From contig CACZCZ010000012.1 in assembly GCA_902779845.1 (NCBI GenBank), positions 30,003-94,002 on the forward strand: a DNA stretch of 64,000 nucleotides, read 5' to 3'. Shown in pieces: positions 50,602 to 59,303 of the stretch (positions are counted from its first letter, which is position 1; each line of letters starts with the position of its first letter). The position numbers were made by a program, and so were the translations under genes. Under the pieces are notes generated by a model that worked only from the letters and a program-made list of their open reading frames with translations, ran no database searches and was not told where the DNA came from. Source of the stretch: an uncultured Bacteroidales bacterium. Its GTDB lineage: Bacteria > Bacteroidota > Bacteroidia > Bacteroidales > Bacteroidaceae.

Positions 50602-52264
50602 ACTTCACCGCAGCTTCTTGCTGCTCTTATTCCTCGTTGCTTCGACTACCCTCTTTGCACAAGCTCCGAAATGGCAGAAAAAGGCCCATAAGGCGATGCT
50701 AAGTATTATCACTTATGGTGCTGATGGTCAGATGCTTCACACCACAAACGGCTTTTTCATCCATCCCGACGGCATCGTGCTTTCCGACTACCACTCTTTT
50801 CAGGGTGCTGTGCGAGCTGCGGTTTTTGATGCTTCCGGCAATGAATGGCCTGTGGAATCTATCATGGGCGCCAACTCGCTGTATGATGTTGTGAAAGTCA
50901 AAGTGTCTGCAAAAAAAGCGGTATCGCTCACGCTGGCTTCTGATGATTCCCAGAAGGGTGCCAAGGTCTTCATCCTTCCCTATTCCTCTAACAACAGTCA
51001 TGCTATTTCCAGCACTATCACGGACGTCTCCACATTTAATGAACATTATTCCTATTACACGCTGCCCATACGCGTACCCGAAAAGTGGACATCATGCCCC
51101 GTCATGAACGAGACAGGTGATGTCATAGGTCTTCTCCAGATGGCAGCTATGGCCAAGGATACTTGCAGCTACGCCGTTTCAGCGCTTTTTGCCGACAGCC
51201 TGCACACGCACGCCCTCTCCGCCGCCTCTTCGGACTATCAGGCGATTCCTATGAAGAAAGCACTGCCGGGTGAAGCCACTCAGGCACACAGTTTTATTTA
51301 TCTAACGGGTACGCGTGACACCACCTTGTACCTCTCTTATGTCGAGGACTACCTCACCCTGTTCCCCACCGAAGCCAATGGCTACACGATGAAAGCAGAA
51401 ATGCTGGCAGACCTCCGTCGCTACGACGAAGCAGAAGCTGTATGGGCGGCTGGAATGAAAGCAGCCTCACACCCCGAAGACATCTATTACTCTCGTGCGA
51501 ATGCAATATTCCGCCATGTGTCAATGGACAAAGCCCCTGAGAGTTGGACACTCGACACTGCGATGGAGGAAGTGGAACACGCGAGGAGCATTAATCCCCT
51601 CCCTGTCTATTCAGCGTTGAAAGCACAGATTCTTTATAGCCAAAAGGAATACGCGAAAGCCTGCGAACAGTTTCTGGCGCTGAACAACACGAATCTGCGC
51701 TCGGCAGACAACTTCCTATATGCAGCCCAATGCCAGCAGATGGTCAACGACACCCTTGCAGTCCTCGCATTGCAGGATAGCGCCGTTGCTTGCTTCACTA
51801 AGCCCTATGTGGAAGCCGCCGCACCAGCGCTGCTCATGCGTTCCGGCACACTCATCAGCCTTCACCGCTACCGTGAGGCCGTACGAGACCTCAACGATTA
51901 CGAACATTTGAAATCCAAAAATCTGACGGCCAACTTCTATTATCGTCGCGAACAGGCAGAGATGCGCTGCCGAATGTTCCAACAGGCGCTCTCGGATATT
52001 GAGCAAGCCGTGAAGATGGCACCTCGCGAGCCCCTTTTCCAAGCCGAAGCTGCTGCCGTTCACTACCGCTTTGGCAATTTGGACGATGCCATCGCTGCCG
52101 CACGACAGGCCATCGCGCTCGATGACGAATTCGCCGACGCCCACCGCATCCTTGGGGTCTGTCTGCGTGCACAGCAGAAAGAGACCGAAGCCCGCACAGC
52201 CCTTCAACGCGCTGCAGACCTTGGCGATGAAATGGCCAAGTCCCTCCTCAATGTGGCCCCCTAA
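50585..52264 (+). CDS. exported trypsin-like domain and TPR protein
   Basis: 559 residues from the ATG at 50585; this start overlaps recN by 17 bp and gives a clean signal peptide (cleavage after LFAQ near 26). Residues about 35-200 resemble a trypsin-like serine protease fold: TTNGFFIHPDGIVLSDYHSF with His70 and YDVVKVKV with Asp101. The serine loop reads WTSCPVMNETGDVIG instead of GNSGGP, so the nucleophile position is Thr169 or a shifted Ser170, and activity is doubtful. Residues about 250-559 are TPR-type helices (the clearest reads AIALDDEFADAHRILG). It probably acts in the periplasm, perhaps as a scaffold. Confidence 0.75.
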   Translation: MPKHFELHRSFLLLLFLVASTTLFAQAPKWQKKAHKAMLSIITYGADGQMLHTTNGFFIHPDGIVLSDYHSFQGAVRAAVFDASGNEWPVESIMGANSLYDVVKVKVSAKKAVSLTLASDDSQKGAKVFILPYSSNNSHAISSTITDVSTFNEHYSYYTLPIRVPEKWTSCPVMNETGDVIGLLQMAAMAKDTCSYAVSALFADSLHTHALSAASSDYQAIPMKKALPGEATQAHSFIYLTGTRDTTLYLSYVEDYLTLFPTEANGYTMKAEMLADLRRYDEAEAVWAAGMKAASHPEDIYYSRANAIFRHVSMDKAPESWTLDTAMEEVEHARSINPLPVYSALKAQILYSQKEYAKACEQFLALNNTNLRSADNFLYAAQCQQMVNDTLAVLALQDSAVACFTKPYVEAAAPALLMRSGTLISLHRYREAVRDLNDYEHLKSKNLTANFYYRREQAEMRCRMFQQALSDIEQAVKMAPREPLFQAEAAAVHYRFGNLDDAIAAARQAIALDDEFADAHRILGVCLRAQQKETEARTALQRAADLGDEMAKSLLNVAP

Positions 52265-52334
52265 GACACTCAACACACCTTCACTTTTCATCTCTCATTT
52301 TTCATTGTTCACTTTTCATTTTTAACTGTTCACT
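52265..52334 (+). repeat. low-complexity ttcacttttcat spacer
   Basis: The gap before rlmH repeats ttcacttttcat-like words (52281, 52308) around catttttcattg. No promoter box is seen. The same words appear as coding sequence on the minus strand near 19366-19398. Confidence 0.65.
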
Positions 52335-52808
52335 TTGAAACTCATCCTTCTCGTCATAGGTAAGACTACAGATAAACATGTTCAGGCGCTCATTGATGAT
52401 TACACGAAGCGTCTGAGTCACTATGTGCCATTTGCACTTGATGTAATCCCTGAGTTGCGCAACACCAAGGCCCTAACGCCTGAGCAACAGAAGGTGCAGG
52501 AGGCTGAGCTTATCAGAAAACAGCTTCAGGCTGGCGACCATGTGGTTCTGCTTGATGAACACGGCGCCGAACGCAGGTCTGTTGTTTTTGCCGAATGGCT
52601 TGGCAAGCGGATGGCTGCCGGTCCTCGTCGTATCGTATTCATTGTGGGTGGCCCCTATGGCTTTGATGACTCCATCCATGCCCTTGCCGCCGAAGAGGTA
52701 TCCTTGTCGCAGATGACCTTCTCCCATCAGCTCATCCGCGTTCTATTCACCGAACAACTCTACCGCGCCTGCACGATCTTGCGCGGTGAACCCTATCATC
52801 ATGAGTAA
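52335..52808 (+). CDS. rlmH: 23S rRNA (pseudouridine1915-N3)-methyltransferase
   Basis: 157 residues starting at TTG; translated as Met it gives MKLILLVIGKT, the normal RlmH N-terminus, and no ATG is available upstream. SPOUT-type knot residues: LLDEHGAERRS near residue 72 and FIVGGPYGFDDSI near 104, and the C-terminal LYRACTILRGEPYHHE, which contains the conserved end YHHE. It methylates pseudouridine 1915 in helix 69 of 23S rRNA. The stop overlaps the RluA-family gene by 8 bp, a sensible pairing because both modify rRNA. Confidence 0.95.
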   Translation: MKLILLVIGKTTDKHVQALIDDYTKRLSHYVPFALDVIPELRNTKALTPEQQKVQEAELIRKQLQAGDHVVLLDEHGAERRSVVFAEWLGKRMAAGPRRIVFIVGGPYGFDDSIHALAAEEVSLSQMTFSHQLIRVLFTEQLYRACTILRGEPYHHE

Positions 52809-53733
52809 CAATCACAACATGACTGGCGCAGAGTACGCCGCTTCTAAATACAATGAGCTCACCGTTCGCGAGGAAACAACCCTGCTGGAGTTCCTCATTA
52901 AGGCAATGAGCCTCTCGCGCAACCGCGCCAAAGACATTCTTTCCGGACACGGCGTCACCGTGGACCGCCGGAATACGACACGCTACGACGAGCCTCTACA
53001 CCCTGGGCAGGTTGTTCGTGTAAGCAAGCATAAGCAGTCCAACCAGCTCCTGAACCGCTATGTGAAGATTGTCTATGAAGACAAAGACTTGGTGGTCATT
53101 GAAAAGAGCGAGGGCATACTCTCAATGCCAGCTACGGCAAAGCAATACTCAGCTAAACAAGTACTTGATGAATATTTTGCCAAGCGCCACTTTAAGTGCA
53201 CAGCTCACACCGTTCATCGTTTGGACCGTGAAACAAGCGGTTTGATGATGTATGCTAAAAGCATTGAGATAGCCAAAATATTGGAAGACAACTGGCACGA
53301 CATCGTCTTCGACCGACGCTACATTGCCGCTGTCAGCGGTGAAATGGAACATGAGGGCGGAACCATCGAATCGTGGCTCAAAGACAACAAAGCCTATGTC
53401 ACATATTCATCTCCTGAAGACCCCGGCGGCGGCAAGTATGCCATCACGCACTATCACACCTTGAAGACCACAGCGCGCTATTCACTCGTAGAACTCAAAC
53501 TAGAGACGGGCCGCAAGAACCAGATTCGCGTTCACATGCAAGATATCGGCCATCCTATTCTGGGTGATAACAAGTATGGAAACGGCAGTGACCCCATTGG
53601 CCGCCTCTGTCTCCACGCTTACCGTTTGCATTTCTACCATCCTCGCACAGGCGAGGTCATGCGATTTGAGACGCCCTACCCCCGTGAATTTTTGAAACTC
53701 TTTAACAACGCTACAACAGAACCGAACTCGTAA
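52801..53733 (+). CDS. RluA-family pseudouridine synthase
   Basis: 310 residues from the ATG at 52801, inside the rlmH end. The N-terminal S4-like RNA-binding region (about 20-80) is followed by the catalytic core: HRLDRETSGLMMYAKS near residue 139 with the conserved Asp, then RYIAAVSG, the GRKNQIRVHMQDIGHPILGD segment and LCLHAYRLHF. It isomerises uridines to pseudouridine in rRNA or tRNA. The exact target (RluC, RluD or RluA type) cannot be read. Confidence 0.94.
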   Translation: MSNNHNMTGAEYAASKYNELTVREETTLLEFLIKAMSLSRNRAKDILSGHGVTVDRRNTTRYDEPLHPGQVVRVSKHKQSNQLLNRYVKIVYEDKDLVVIEKSEGILSMPATAKQYSAKQVLDEYFAKRHFKCTAHTVHRLDRETSGLMMYAKSIEIAKILEDNWHDIVFDRRYIAAVSGEMEHEGGTIESWLKDNKAYVTYSSPEDPGGGKYAITHYHTLKTTARYSLVELKLETGRKNQIRVHMQDIGHPILGDNKYGNGSDPIGRLCLHAYRLHFYHPRTGEVMRFETPYPREFLKLFNNATTEPNS

Positions 53734-53744
53734 ACATCATAATT

Positions 53745-54407
53745 ATGAAGAAACAAATCCTTCCCATTATTATCGTTGCTGCCAGCCTGCTTTTTACAAG
53801 CTGCGGACTTGGCACAAACGGCATGAGCACAACCGGTTCCTCTACCTCACCAAGTACTACAGAATCCGTTGCTTCCGCTGGCGCAAGCATACTCAACGAC
53901 CTGCTTGGCTCGCTGCTCAGCAAGACCATCACCGAACGCAGTTTCATTGGCACCTGGACTTATCAGTCTCCAGAAGTTCGTTTTGAGAGCGAGAACCTTT
54001 TGTCTAAGGCTGGAGGCTCTGTAATGGCATCTTCCATCGAGAAGAAACTTGACAGCTATCTGGGTAAGATTGGAATCACCAAAGGTGTCACCACCTTCAC
54101 CTTCAAGAGCGACAAAACTTACATCATCCAAACGAAGGGTAAGACAATCTCTTCTGGCACATACACCTACGATCAGTCCAACCAGATGCTCTCCATGCAG
54201 GGCACTTTTGGCTTGATGAACCAGAGCTGCCTCGTCGGAATGGATGGCACTAATCTCTGCCTGCTTTACGATGCCGACAAGCTCCTTTCTGTCATGAATT
54301 CAGCTGCCAGCGTTTTAGGTCAGGCCAACAGCACGCTCGGTTCCGTCGCCTCTGTGTTTGGTAACAACTATAATGGCATGAAAGTCGGTTTCAGCCTTGC
54401 AAAGTAA
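53745..54407 (+). CDS. DUF4923 family lipoprotein
   Basis: 220 residues with a lipobox (FTSC, Cys20). A Ser/Thr-rich stretch follows, then LLGSLLSKTITERSFIGTWTYQ, and strand-rich lipocalin-like sequence. I recognise it as the Bacteroidetes DUF4923 (lipocalin-like) family. It probably sits in the outer or inner membrane periplasmic leaflet; ligand unknown. It follows the synthase gene by 11 bp and is followed by a strong terminator. Confidence 0.8.
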   Translation: MKKQILPIIIVAASLLFTSCGLGTNGMSTTGSSTSPSTTESVASAGASILNDLLGSLLSKTITERSFIGTWTYQSPEVRFESENLLSKAGGSVMASSIEKKLDSYLGKIGITKGVTTFTFKSDKTYIIQTKGKTISSGTYTYDQSNQMLSMQGTFGLMNQSCLVGMDGTNLCLLYDADKLLSVMNSAASVLGQANSTLGSVASVFGNNYNGMKVGFSLAK

Positions 54408-54453
54408 GAATTGTCAAGAAAAAACGACAAAATAACACCTTATTATATAAAAT

Positions 54454-54488
54454 AAAAGGCGAGAAGATATTCATCTCGCCTTTTTTTT
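54454..54488 (+). terminator. intrinsic terminator after the DUF4923 gene
   Basis: Perfect 11-bp stem (aaaaggcgaga with tctcgcctttt), 9-nt loop, then a run of T. It runs straight into the promoter of the next gene. Confidence 0.9.
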
Positions 54489-54489
54489 G

Positions 54490-54497
54490 TACTTTTG
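54490..54497 (+). promoter_or_regulatory. -7 box TACTTTTG for the SudB-SudA gene
   Basis: Perfect consensus, two bases after the terminator T tract. It includes the TTG at 54495, so the ORF start there is an artefact. Confidence 0.75.
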
Positions 54498-54536
54498 CCG
54501 CAAATTTTTCAACCAACACACATAACGTTTAAGAAA

Positions 54537-56921
54537 ATGAACAAGATTGTTGCTAAGGAACAGTTTTCAGAGAAAGTATTCAAGCTGGTGGTCGAGGCTC
54601 CCTTGATTGCCAAGGCTCGTCGTGCCGGACACTTCGTCATCGTTCGCGTGGGCGCGAAGGGTGAGCGTATGCCGCTGACCATCGCCGATGCCGACGTGCA
54701 GGCCGGAACCATCACCCTTGTGGTGCAGAAGGTGGGCGTGAGCTCCACGAAGCTCTGCAACCTCAACGTGGGCGACGAGATTACCGACGTGGTAGGTCCT
54801 CTCGGCAAGGCTACACATATCGAGAACTTCGGCACCGTAGTGTGTGCCGGCGGTGGCGTAGGCGTGGCTCCCATGCTCCCCATCATCAAGGCTCTGAAAG
54901 CTGCCGGCAACCGCGTCATCAGCGTGCTGGCCGGACGCTCGAAGGATCTCATTATCCTCGAAGACGAGGTCCGCAAGCACTCCGATGAAGTCATCATCAT
55001 GACCGACGACGGGTCGTACGGCCAGAAGGGAGTCGTCACCGTGGGTATCGAGCAGGTCATCCAGCGCGAGACCGTCAACAAGGTCTTCGCCATCGGTCCT
55101 GCCATCATGATGAAGTTCTGCTGTCTCCTGACAAAGAAATATGGCATCAGCACCGATGTCTCGCTGAACACCATCATGGTGGACGGCACGGGCATGTGCG
55201 GTGCCTGCCGCATCACCGTCGGCGGCAAGACACGCTTCGTCTGCGTCGATGGCCCTGAGTTCGACGGCCACGAAGTGGATTTCGACGAGATGCTGTCACG
55301 CATGACGGCGTTCAAGGAAGAAGAGATGGAGGCATTTAATCAAGCACAGGCTTCCACAACCCCGGCCCCCCATTCAGCCCCCGAGGGGGCTACTATGCCT
55401 TCGAAGAAAGATACTAACGTGTCCCCCTCGGGGGACGAAAGGGGGGCCAGTGCCAGCACCGAGTCCGCCTCTTTATTGACCGACCGCAACGCCCCCTGGC
55501 GCGAGGAGCTGCGCAAGAGCATGAAGGCCAAGGAGCGCACTGCCATTGAGCGCGTCAAGATGCCGGAGCTCGATCCTGTTTATCGTGCCACCACCCGCAC
55601 TGAAGAAGTCAACAAGGGTCTCACCAAGGAGCAGGCGCTGCTGGAAGCCAAGCGCTGCCTCGACTGCGCCAAACCCACCTGCATGGAGGGCTGCCCCGTA
55701 AACATCCAGATTCCCTCGTTCATCAAGAACATCGAGCGCGGCAACTTCCTCGGCGCTGCCCAGGTGCTGAAGCAGACCTCTGCCCTACCCGCTGTCTGCG
55801 GTCGCGTATGCCCGCAGGAGAAGCAATGCGAAAGCAAGTGCATCCATCTGAAAATGAACGAGCCCGCTGTGGCCATCGGCTATCTGGAGCGTTTCGCTGC
55901 CGACTACGAACGCGAGAGCGGCAACATGGCTATACCCGAGTGTGCCCCTGCCAACGGCAAGAAGATTGCCGTTGTGGGCTCTGGACCTTCCGGCCTGAGC
56001 TTCGCTGGCGACATGGCTAAGCTGGGCTACGACGTCACCGTCTTCGAGGCATTGCATGAGATCGGTGGTGTGCTCAAGTACGGCATCCCCGAGTTCCGTC
56101 TGCCCAACGCCATCGTGGATGTGGAAATCAACAACCTCGAGAAGATGGGCGTGAAGTTCGTCAAGGACTGCATCATCGGCAAGACCATTGCCGTCGAAGA
56201 ACTGGAGAAGCAGGGCTTCGCTGGCATCTTCGTAGGCTCCGGTGCCGGTCTGCCCAACTTCATGAACATCCCAGGCGAGAACCTCAAGGGCATCATGTCC
56301 TCCAACGAATACCTCACCCGCGTGAACCTCATGGACGCCTCCAACCCCGAGACCGACACCCCCATCCACCGCGCCAAGAGCGTGATGGTTGTCGGCGGCG
56401 GCAACACCGCCATGGACTCCTGCCGCACGGCCAAGCGCCTGGGTGCCGAGCGTGTGTTCATCGCCTATCGTCGCAGCGAGGCTGAGATGCCTGCCCGTCT
56501 GGAAGAGGTGAAGCACGCCAAGGAAGAGGGCATCGAGTTCCTGACGCTCCACAACCCCATCGAATATCTGGCTGACGACAAGGGCAACGTCCGCGCCGTC
56601 GTGCTGCAGAAGATGGAACTCGGCGAGCCCGATGCCAGCGGTCGTCGCAGCCCGCAGCCCATCCCAGGTGCCACCGAGACCATCGACATCGACCAGGCCA
56701 TCGTGGCTGTCGGTGTGAGCCCGAACCCCATCGTGCCCACCAGCATCGAGGGTCTTGAACTGGGTCGCAAGAACACCATCGTGGTCAACGAGGGCATGCA
56801 GACCAACATCCCCACCATCTTCGCCGGTGGCGACATTGTGCGCGGTGGTGCCACGGTCATCCTCGCCATGGGCGACGGCCGTCGTGCTGCGCAGAACATG
56901 CACGAGTACCTGAGCAAGTAA
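54537..56921 (+). CDS. fused SudB-SudA / NfnAB-like ferredoxin:NAD(P) oxidoreductase
   Basis: 794 residues from the ATG at 54537. Residues 1-270 are a ferredoxin reductase-like FAD/NAD half (SudB/PyrK type) with a [2Fe-2S] site Asp216-x4-Cys221-x2-Cys224-x11-Cys236; aspartate as a ligand is known in this family. Residues about 275-304 are a linker that matches the hairpin repeat found before sugar genes. Residues about 315-794 are a GltD-like half: CLDCAKPTCMEGCPV (4Fe-4S), CGRVCPQEKQCESKC, GSGPSGLSFA for FAD and VVGGGNTAMDS for NADP. It probably transfers electrons among NADH, NADPH and ferredoxin or polysulfide. It has its own promoter. Confidence 0.9.
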   Translation: MNKIVAKEQFSEKVFKLVVEAPLIAKARRAGHFVIVRVGAKGERMPLTIADADVQAGTITLVVQKVGVSSTKLCNLNVGDEITDVVGPLGKATHIENFGTVVCAGGGVGVAPMLPIIKALKAAGNRVISVLAGRSKDLIILEDEVRKHSDEVIIMTDDGSYGQKGVVTVGIEQVIQRETVNKVFAIGPAIMMKFCCLLTKKYGISTDVSLNTIMVDGTGMCGACRITVGGKTRFVCVDGPEFDGHEVDFDEMLSRMTAFKEEEMEAFNQAQASTTPAPHSAPEGATMPSKKDTNVSPSGDERGASASTESASLLTDRNAPWREELRKSMKAKERTAIERVKMPELDPVYRATTRTEEVNKGLTKEQALLEAKRCLDCAKPTCMEGCPVNIQIPSFIKNIERGNFLGAAQVLKQTSALPAVCGRVCPQEKQCESKCIHLKMNEPAVAIGYLERFAADYERESGNMAIPECAPANGKKIAVVGSGPSGLSFAGDMAKLGYDVTVFEALHEIGGVLKYGIPEFRLPNAIVDVEINNLEKMGVKFVKDCIIGKTIAVEELEKQGFAGIFVGSGAGLPNFMNIPGENLKGIMSSNEYLTRVNLMDASNPETDTPIHRAKSVMVVGGGNTAMDSCRTAKRLGAERVFIAYRRSEAEMPARLEEVKHAKEEGIEFLTLHNPIEYLADDKGNVRAVVLQKMELGEPDASGRRSPQPIPGATETIDIDQAIVAVGVSPNPIVPTSIEGLELGRKNTIVVNEGMQTNIPTIFAGGDIVRGGATVILAMGDGRRAAQNMHEYLSK
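55361..55448 (+). repeat. diverged hairpin element inside the SudB-SudA linker
   Basis: cagcccccgagggggctac at 55375-55393 and gtccccctcgggggac with aaaggggggcc at 55421-55448 repeat the C-hairpin-G pattern of the three intergenic copies. Over the 26 bases ending in ggggggcc there are four differences from copies 1 and 3, all transitions. The frame stays open. Confidence 0.75.
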
Positions 56922-56931
56922 ATAATCAATT

Positions 56932-57058
56932 GGAAATGATAAATAATAAATAATAGATAATAAATGAAGAATATAATGAAACAGGTGCCTTTCAACAACC
57001 GCCAGCGCTCTGCCGCAAGGCTATTGTTTATTGTTTGTTGTTTATTATTTATCATTCC
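56932..57058 (+). repeat. 35-pair inverted repeat spanning the PD40 gene start
   Basis: Left arm 56932-56967 (ggaaatgataaataataaat and on through the ATG at 56964), right arm 57024-57058 in the signal-peptide codons. Base-by-base pairing gives 29 Watson-Crick and six G-U pairs with one bulged A (56934). The loop is 56 nt. In RNA the first start codon is inside the helix. Confidence 0.85.
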
Positions 57059-58364
57059 TTCTGTGCCCACCATGGCACAGAAGAAGCGTGTTCCAGCAAA
57101 GAAGACGCCCGCCGTGCCCCTCATCGAGCAGGCACGCGAGGCTTTGGCACGCTACGACTTCCAGCAGGCCGAGACGTTGCTCAACAAGGATATCGCTGAG
57201 CGCAAGAGAAAGCGTCAGAGCACAGAGGAACCCCTGCAGCTCATGGCCGCAGTCCAGCTTGGACGTTCCAAGCTTCATGCCACAGAGCGCATCGTCATCA
57301 TCGACAGCCTGGTGTGCAAGAAGAAGGACGTTCTCCGTGCCATCTACCTCAGTCGTGAGAGTGGTCGCATAGACACCTATGCCAGCACCTATCACACCCG
57401 CGACACCCTTGGTGCCACGCTCTACGAGAACGAGTTTGCCAACAAACGCTACCTCGCCATCAAAGATGCTTCCACCCCTGAAGGCACAACACCCGCTCTC
57501 CGCTTGGCCGTTTCCGACAAGATTGGCGACCAGTGGTCTGCCCCGACCCTTCTCACGGGCCTTGTCGATGAAGATGAGGAGGACGAGGACAACAGCAGCA
57601 CTTCGTTTTCACAGAACTATCCCTTCCTGCTCTCCGACGGCATCACCCTCTACTATGCTGCCACAGGACCTGAGAGCATCGGTGGCTATGACATCTTCGT
57701 CACCCGTTCCGATGGCGAGGATGGTAGCTTCCTGAAACCCGAGAACATCGGCTACCCCTACAACTCTACAGCCAACGACTACCTCCTGGCCATCGACGAG
57801 TTTACGCAGCTGGGGTGGTTCGTCAGCGACCGCAACCAGCCCGCCGACAGCGTGTGCATCTACATCTTCATCCCCAATGACACACGTCAGCTCTACGGCG
57901 ATGAGATTTCCGAAGAGCAGCTTCGCGAGCGTGCCCGTCTCACCAGTCTCCGCGACACCTGGGCCTGCGTGATACCTGAGGGAGCAGCTGAGAAGACCCC
58001 GGAGGCATACATCAAAGCAGCCCGCCAGCGCCTGACGAACATCCGCAAGGGTGGCATCACCAAGGACAACGCTCCCGACTTCGTCTTCCCCATCGATGAT
58101 GCCCGCACTTACGCCCACCTGTCCGATTTCCGCTCTCCGACAGCACGCCAGAAGATGCAGCAGTGGCTGCAGCTCTCCAAGAGCACTACAACCGATGCCA
58201 CGATGCTTAGCCGTCTTCGTGACAACTATGCTACGGCCTCCGCTGCAGAACGCCAACAGATGGCAAACACCATCCAGCAGCTTGAAGCCACTCACTATCC
58301 TCAGCTGCAGCAGCTGCAGGAGCTGGGCAAGGAAATCCGCAACGAAGAAATCAGTCACAAGTAA
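56964..58364 (+). CDS. exported PD40 (WD40-like) repeat protein
   Basis: 466 residues from the ATG at 56964; an in-frame ATG at 56976 lies in the hairpin loop and may be the real start. The signal peptide (about 20-38, ending TMAQ) is encoded by the right arm of the inverted repeat. A TPR-like pair (about 45-75) precedes a PD40/beta-propeller stretch (about 115-310) with FSQNYPFLLSDGITLYYAATG, GGYDIFVTR and NDYLLAIDEFTQLGWFVSD motifs, then a helical C-terminus. It acts in the periplasm or at the outer membrane; such proteins often accompany envelope or type IX machinery in this phylum. Ligand unknown. Confidence 0.75.
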   Translation: MKNIMKQVPFNNRQRSAARLLFIVCCLLFIIPSVPTMAQKKRVPAKKTPAVPLIEQAREALARYDFQQAETLLNKDIAERKRKRQSTEEPLQLMAAVQLGRSKLHATERIVIIDSLVCKKKDVLRAIYLSRESGRIDTYASTYHTRDTLGATLYENEFANKRYLAIKDASTPEGTTPALRLAVSDKIGDQWSAPTLLTGLVDEDEEDEDNSSTSFSQNYPFLLSDGITLYYAATGPESIGGYDIFVTRSDGEDGSFLKPENIGYPYNSTANDYLLAIDEFTQLGWFVSDRNQPADSVCIYIFIPNDTRQLYGDEISEEQLRERARLTSLRDTWACVIPEGAAEKTPEAYIKAARQRLTNIRKGGITKDNAPDFVFPIDDARTYAHLSDFRSPTARQKMQQWLQLSKSTTTDATMLSRLRDNYATASAAERQQMANTIQQLEATHYPQLQQLQELGKEIRNEEISHK

Positions 58365-58407
58365 CCAATAACCACGCTGCGACACATCGCAGCAAAGAAT
58401 CATAGCT

Positions 58408-59280
58408 ATGAAAAAAGTATTTCCCCCTTCAGAACTAATCATCAACGAAGACGGCAGCGTCTTCCACCTTCACTTACGCCCCGAATACCTTGCAGATAAG
58501 GTCATCCTCGTCGGAGACCCCGGACGCGTGCAGACCGTAGCAGCCCATTTCGAGCGCATGGAATGTGATATCCAGAGCCGTGAATTCCATACCATTACAG
58601 GTTGGTACCAGGGCAAGCGCATCAGCGTCGTATCTACTGGCATCGGCTGTGACAACATCGACATCGTCATGAACGAGCTCGACGCTCTGGCCAATATCGA
58701 CTTCCAGTCGCGCACCGAGAACGACGAACACCGCACGCTCTCCATTGTGCGCATCGGCACCTGTGGCGGCCTCCAGCCATTCACCCCTACAGGCTCCTTC
58801 ATCGCCTCCGTCAAGAGCATCGGCTTCGATGGTCTCCTCAACTACTACGACGGACGCAACGATGTCTGCGACCTACAACTGGAAGAAGCTTTCAAGAAGC
58901 ACATGAGCTGGTCGCCGCTCAAGGGCGCACCCTACGTGGCAATAGCCAATCCCGAACTCATCGATCAGATCGCTCAGGACGACATGGTCCGCGGCATCAC
59001 CATTGCCTGCGGCGGCTTCTATGGTCCCCAAGGCCGTCAGATCCGCCTCAAGATTCAAGACCCGCAGCAGAACGAGAAGGTGGAAGCCTTCGAGTACGAC
59101 GGTCTGCACATCTGCAACTTCGAGATGGAAAGCTCCGCTGTTGCCGGCCTCGCAGCACTCCTCGGCCATCGCGCCATGACCTGCTGCATGGTCATCGCCA
59201 ACCGCTACACCACCGAGATGAACACCGAGTACAAGAACTCCATCGATACCCTCATCCAAAAGGTGCTTGCGAGAATCTAA
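58408..59280 (+). CDS. nucleoside phosphorylase (uridine phosphorylase-like)
   Basis: 290 residues of the PNP/UDP phosphorylase family: VILVGDPGRV near residue 31 (phosphate loop), STGIGCDNIDIVMNEL near 77, RIGTCGGLQ near 117, and the C-terminal CNFEMESSAVAGLAALLGH with the ribose-binding Glu-Met-Glu. It cleaves a nucleoside with phosphate to base and (deoxy)ribose 1-phosphate. Uridine is the likeliest substrate, but the family also covers adenosine and purine enzymes. It precedes mnmE by 23 bp. Confidence 0.9.
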   Translation: MKKVFPPSELIINEDGSVFHLHLRPEYLADKVILVGDPGRVQTVAAHFERMECDIQSREFHTITGWYQGKRISVVSTGIGCDNIDIVMNELDALANIDFQSRTENDEHRTLSIVRIGTCGGLQPFTPTGSFIASVKSIGFDGLLNYYDGRNDVCDLQLEEAFKKHMSWSPLKGAPYVAIANPELIDQIAQDDMVRGITIACGGFYGPQGRQIRLKIQDPQQNEKVEAFEYDGLHICNFEMESSAVAGLAALLGHRAMTCCMVIANRYTTEMNTEYKNSIDTLIQKVLARI

Positions 59281-59303
59281 ACGCTTAGCCATCTACCCCA
59301 AGC

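Noticed and set aside
54509-55315. Two long minus-strand frames opposite the SudB half
   Set aside because: Both mirror the coding strand; neither has a promoter or family signature.
55785-56903. 372-codon minus-strand frame opposite the SudA half
   Set aside because: His/Val/Asp-rich shadow of a GC-rich gene with strong codon bias; no recognisable domain.
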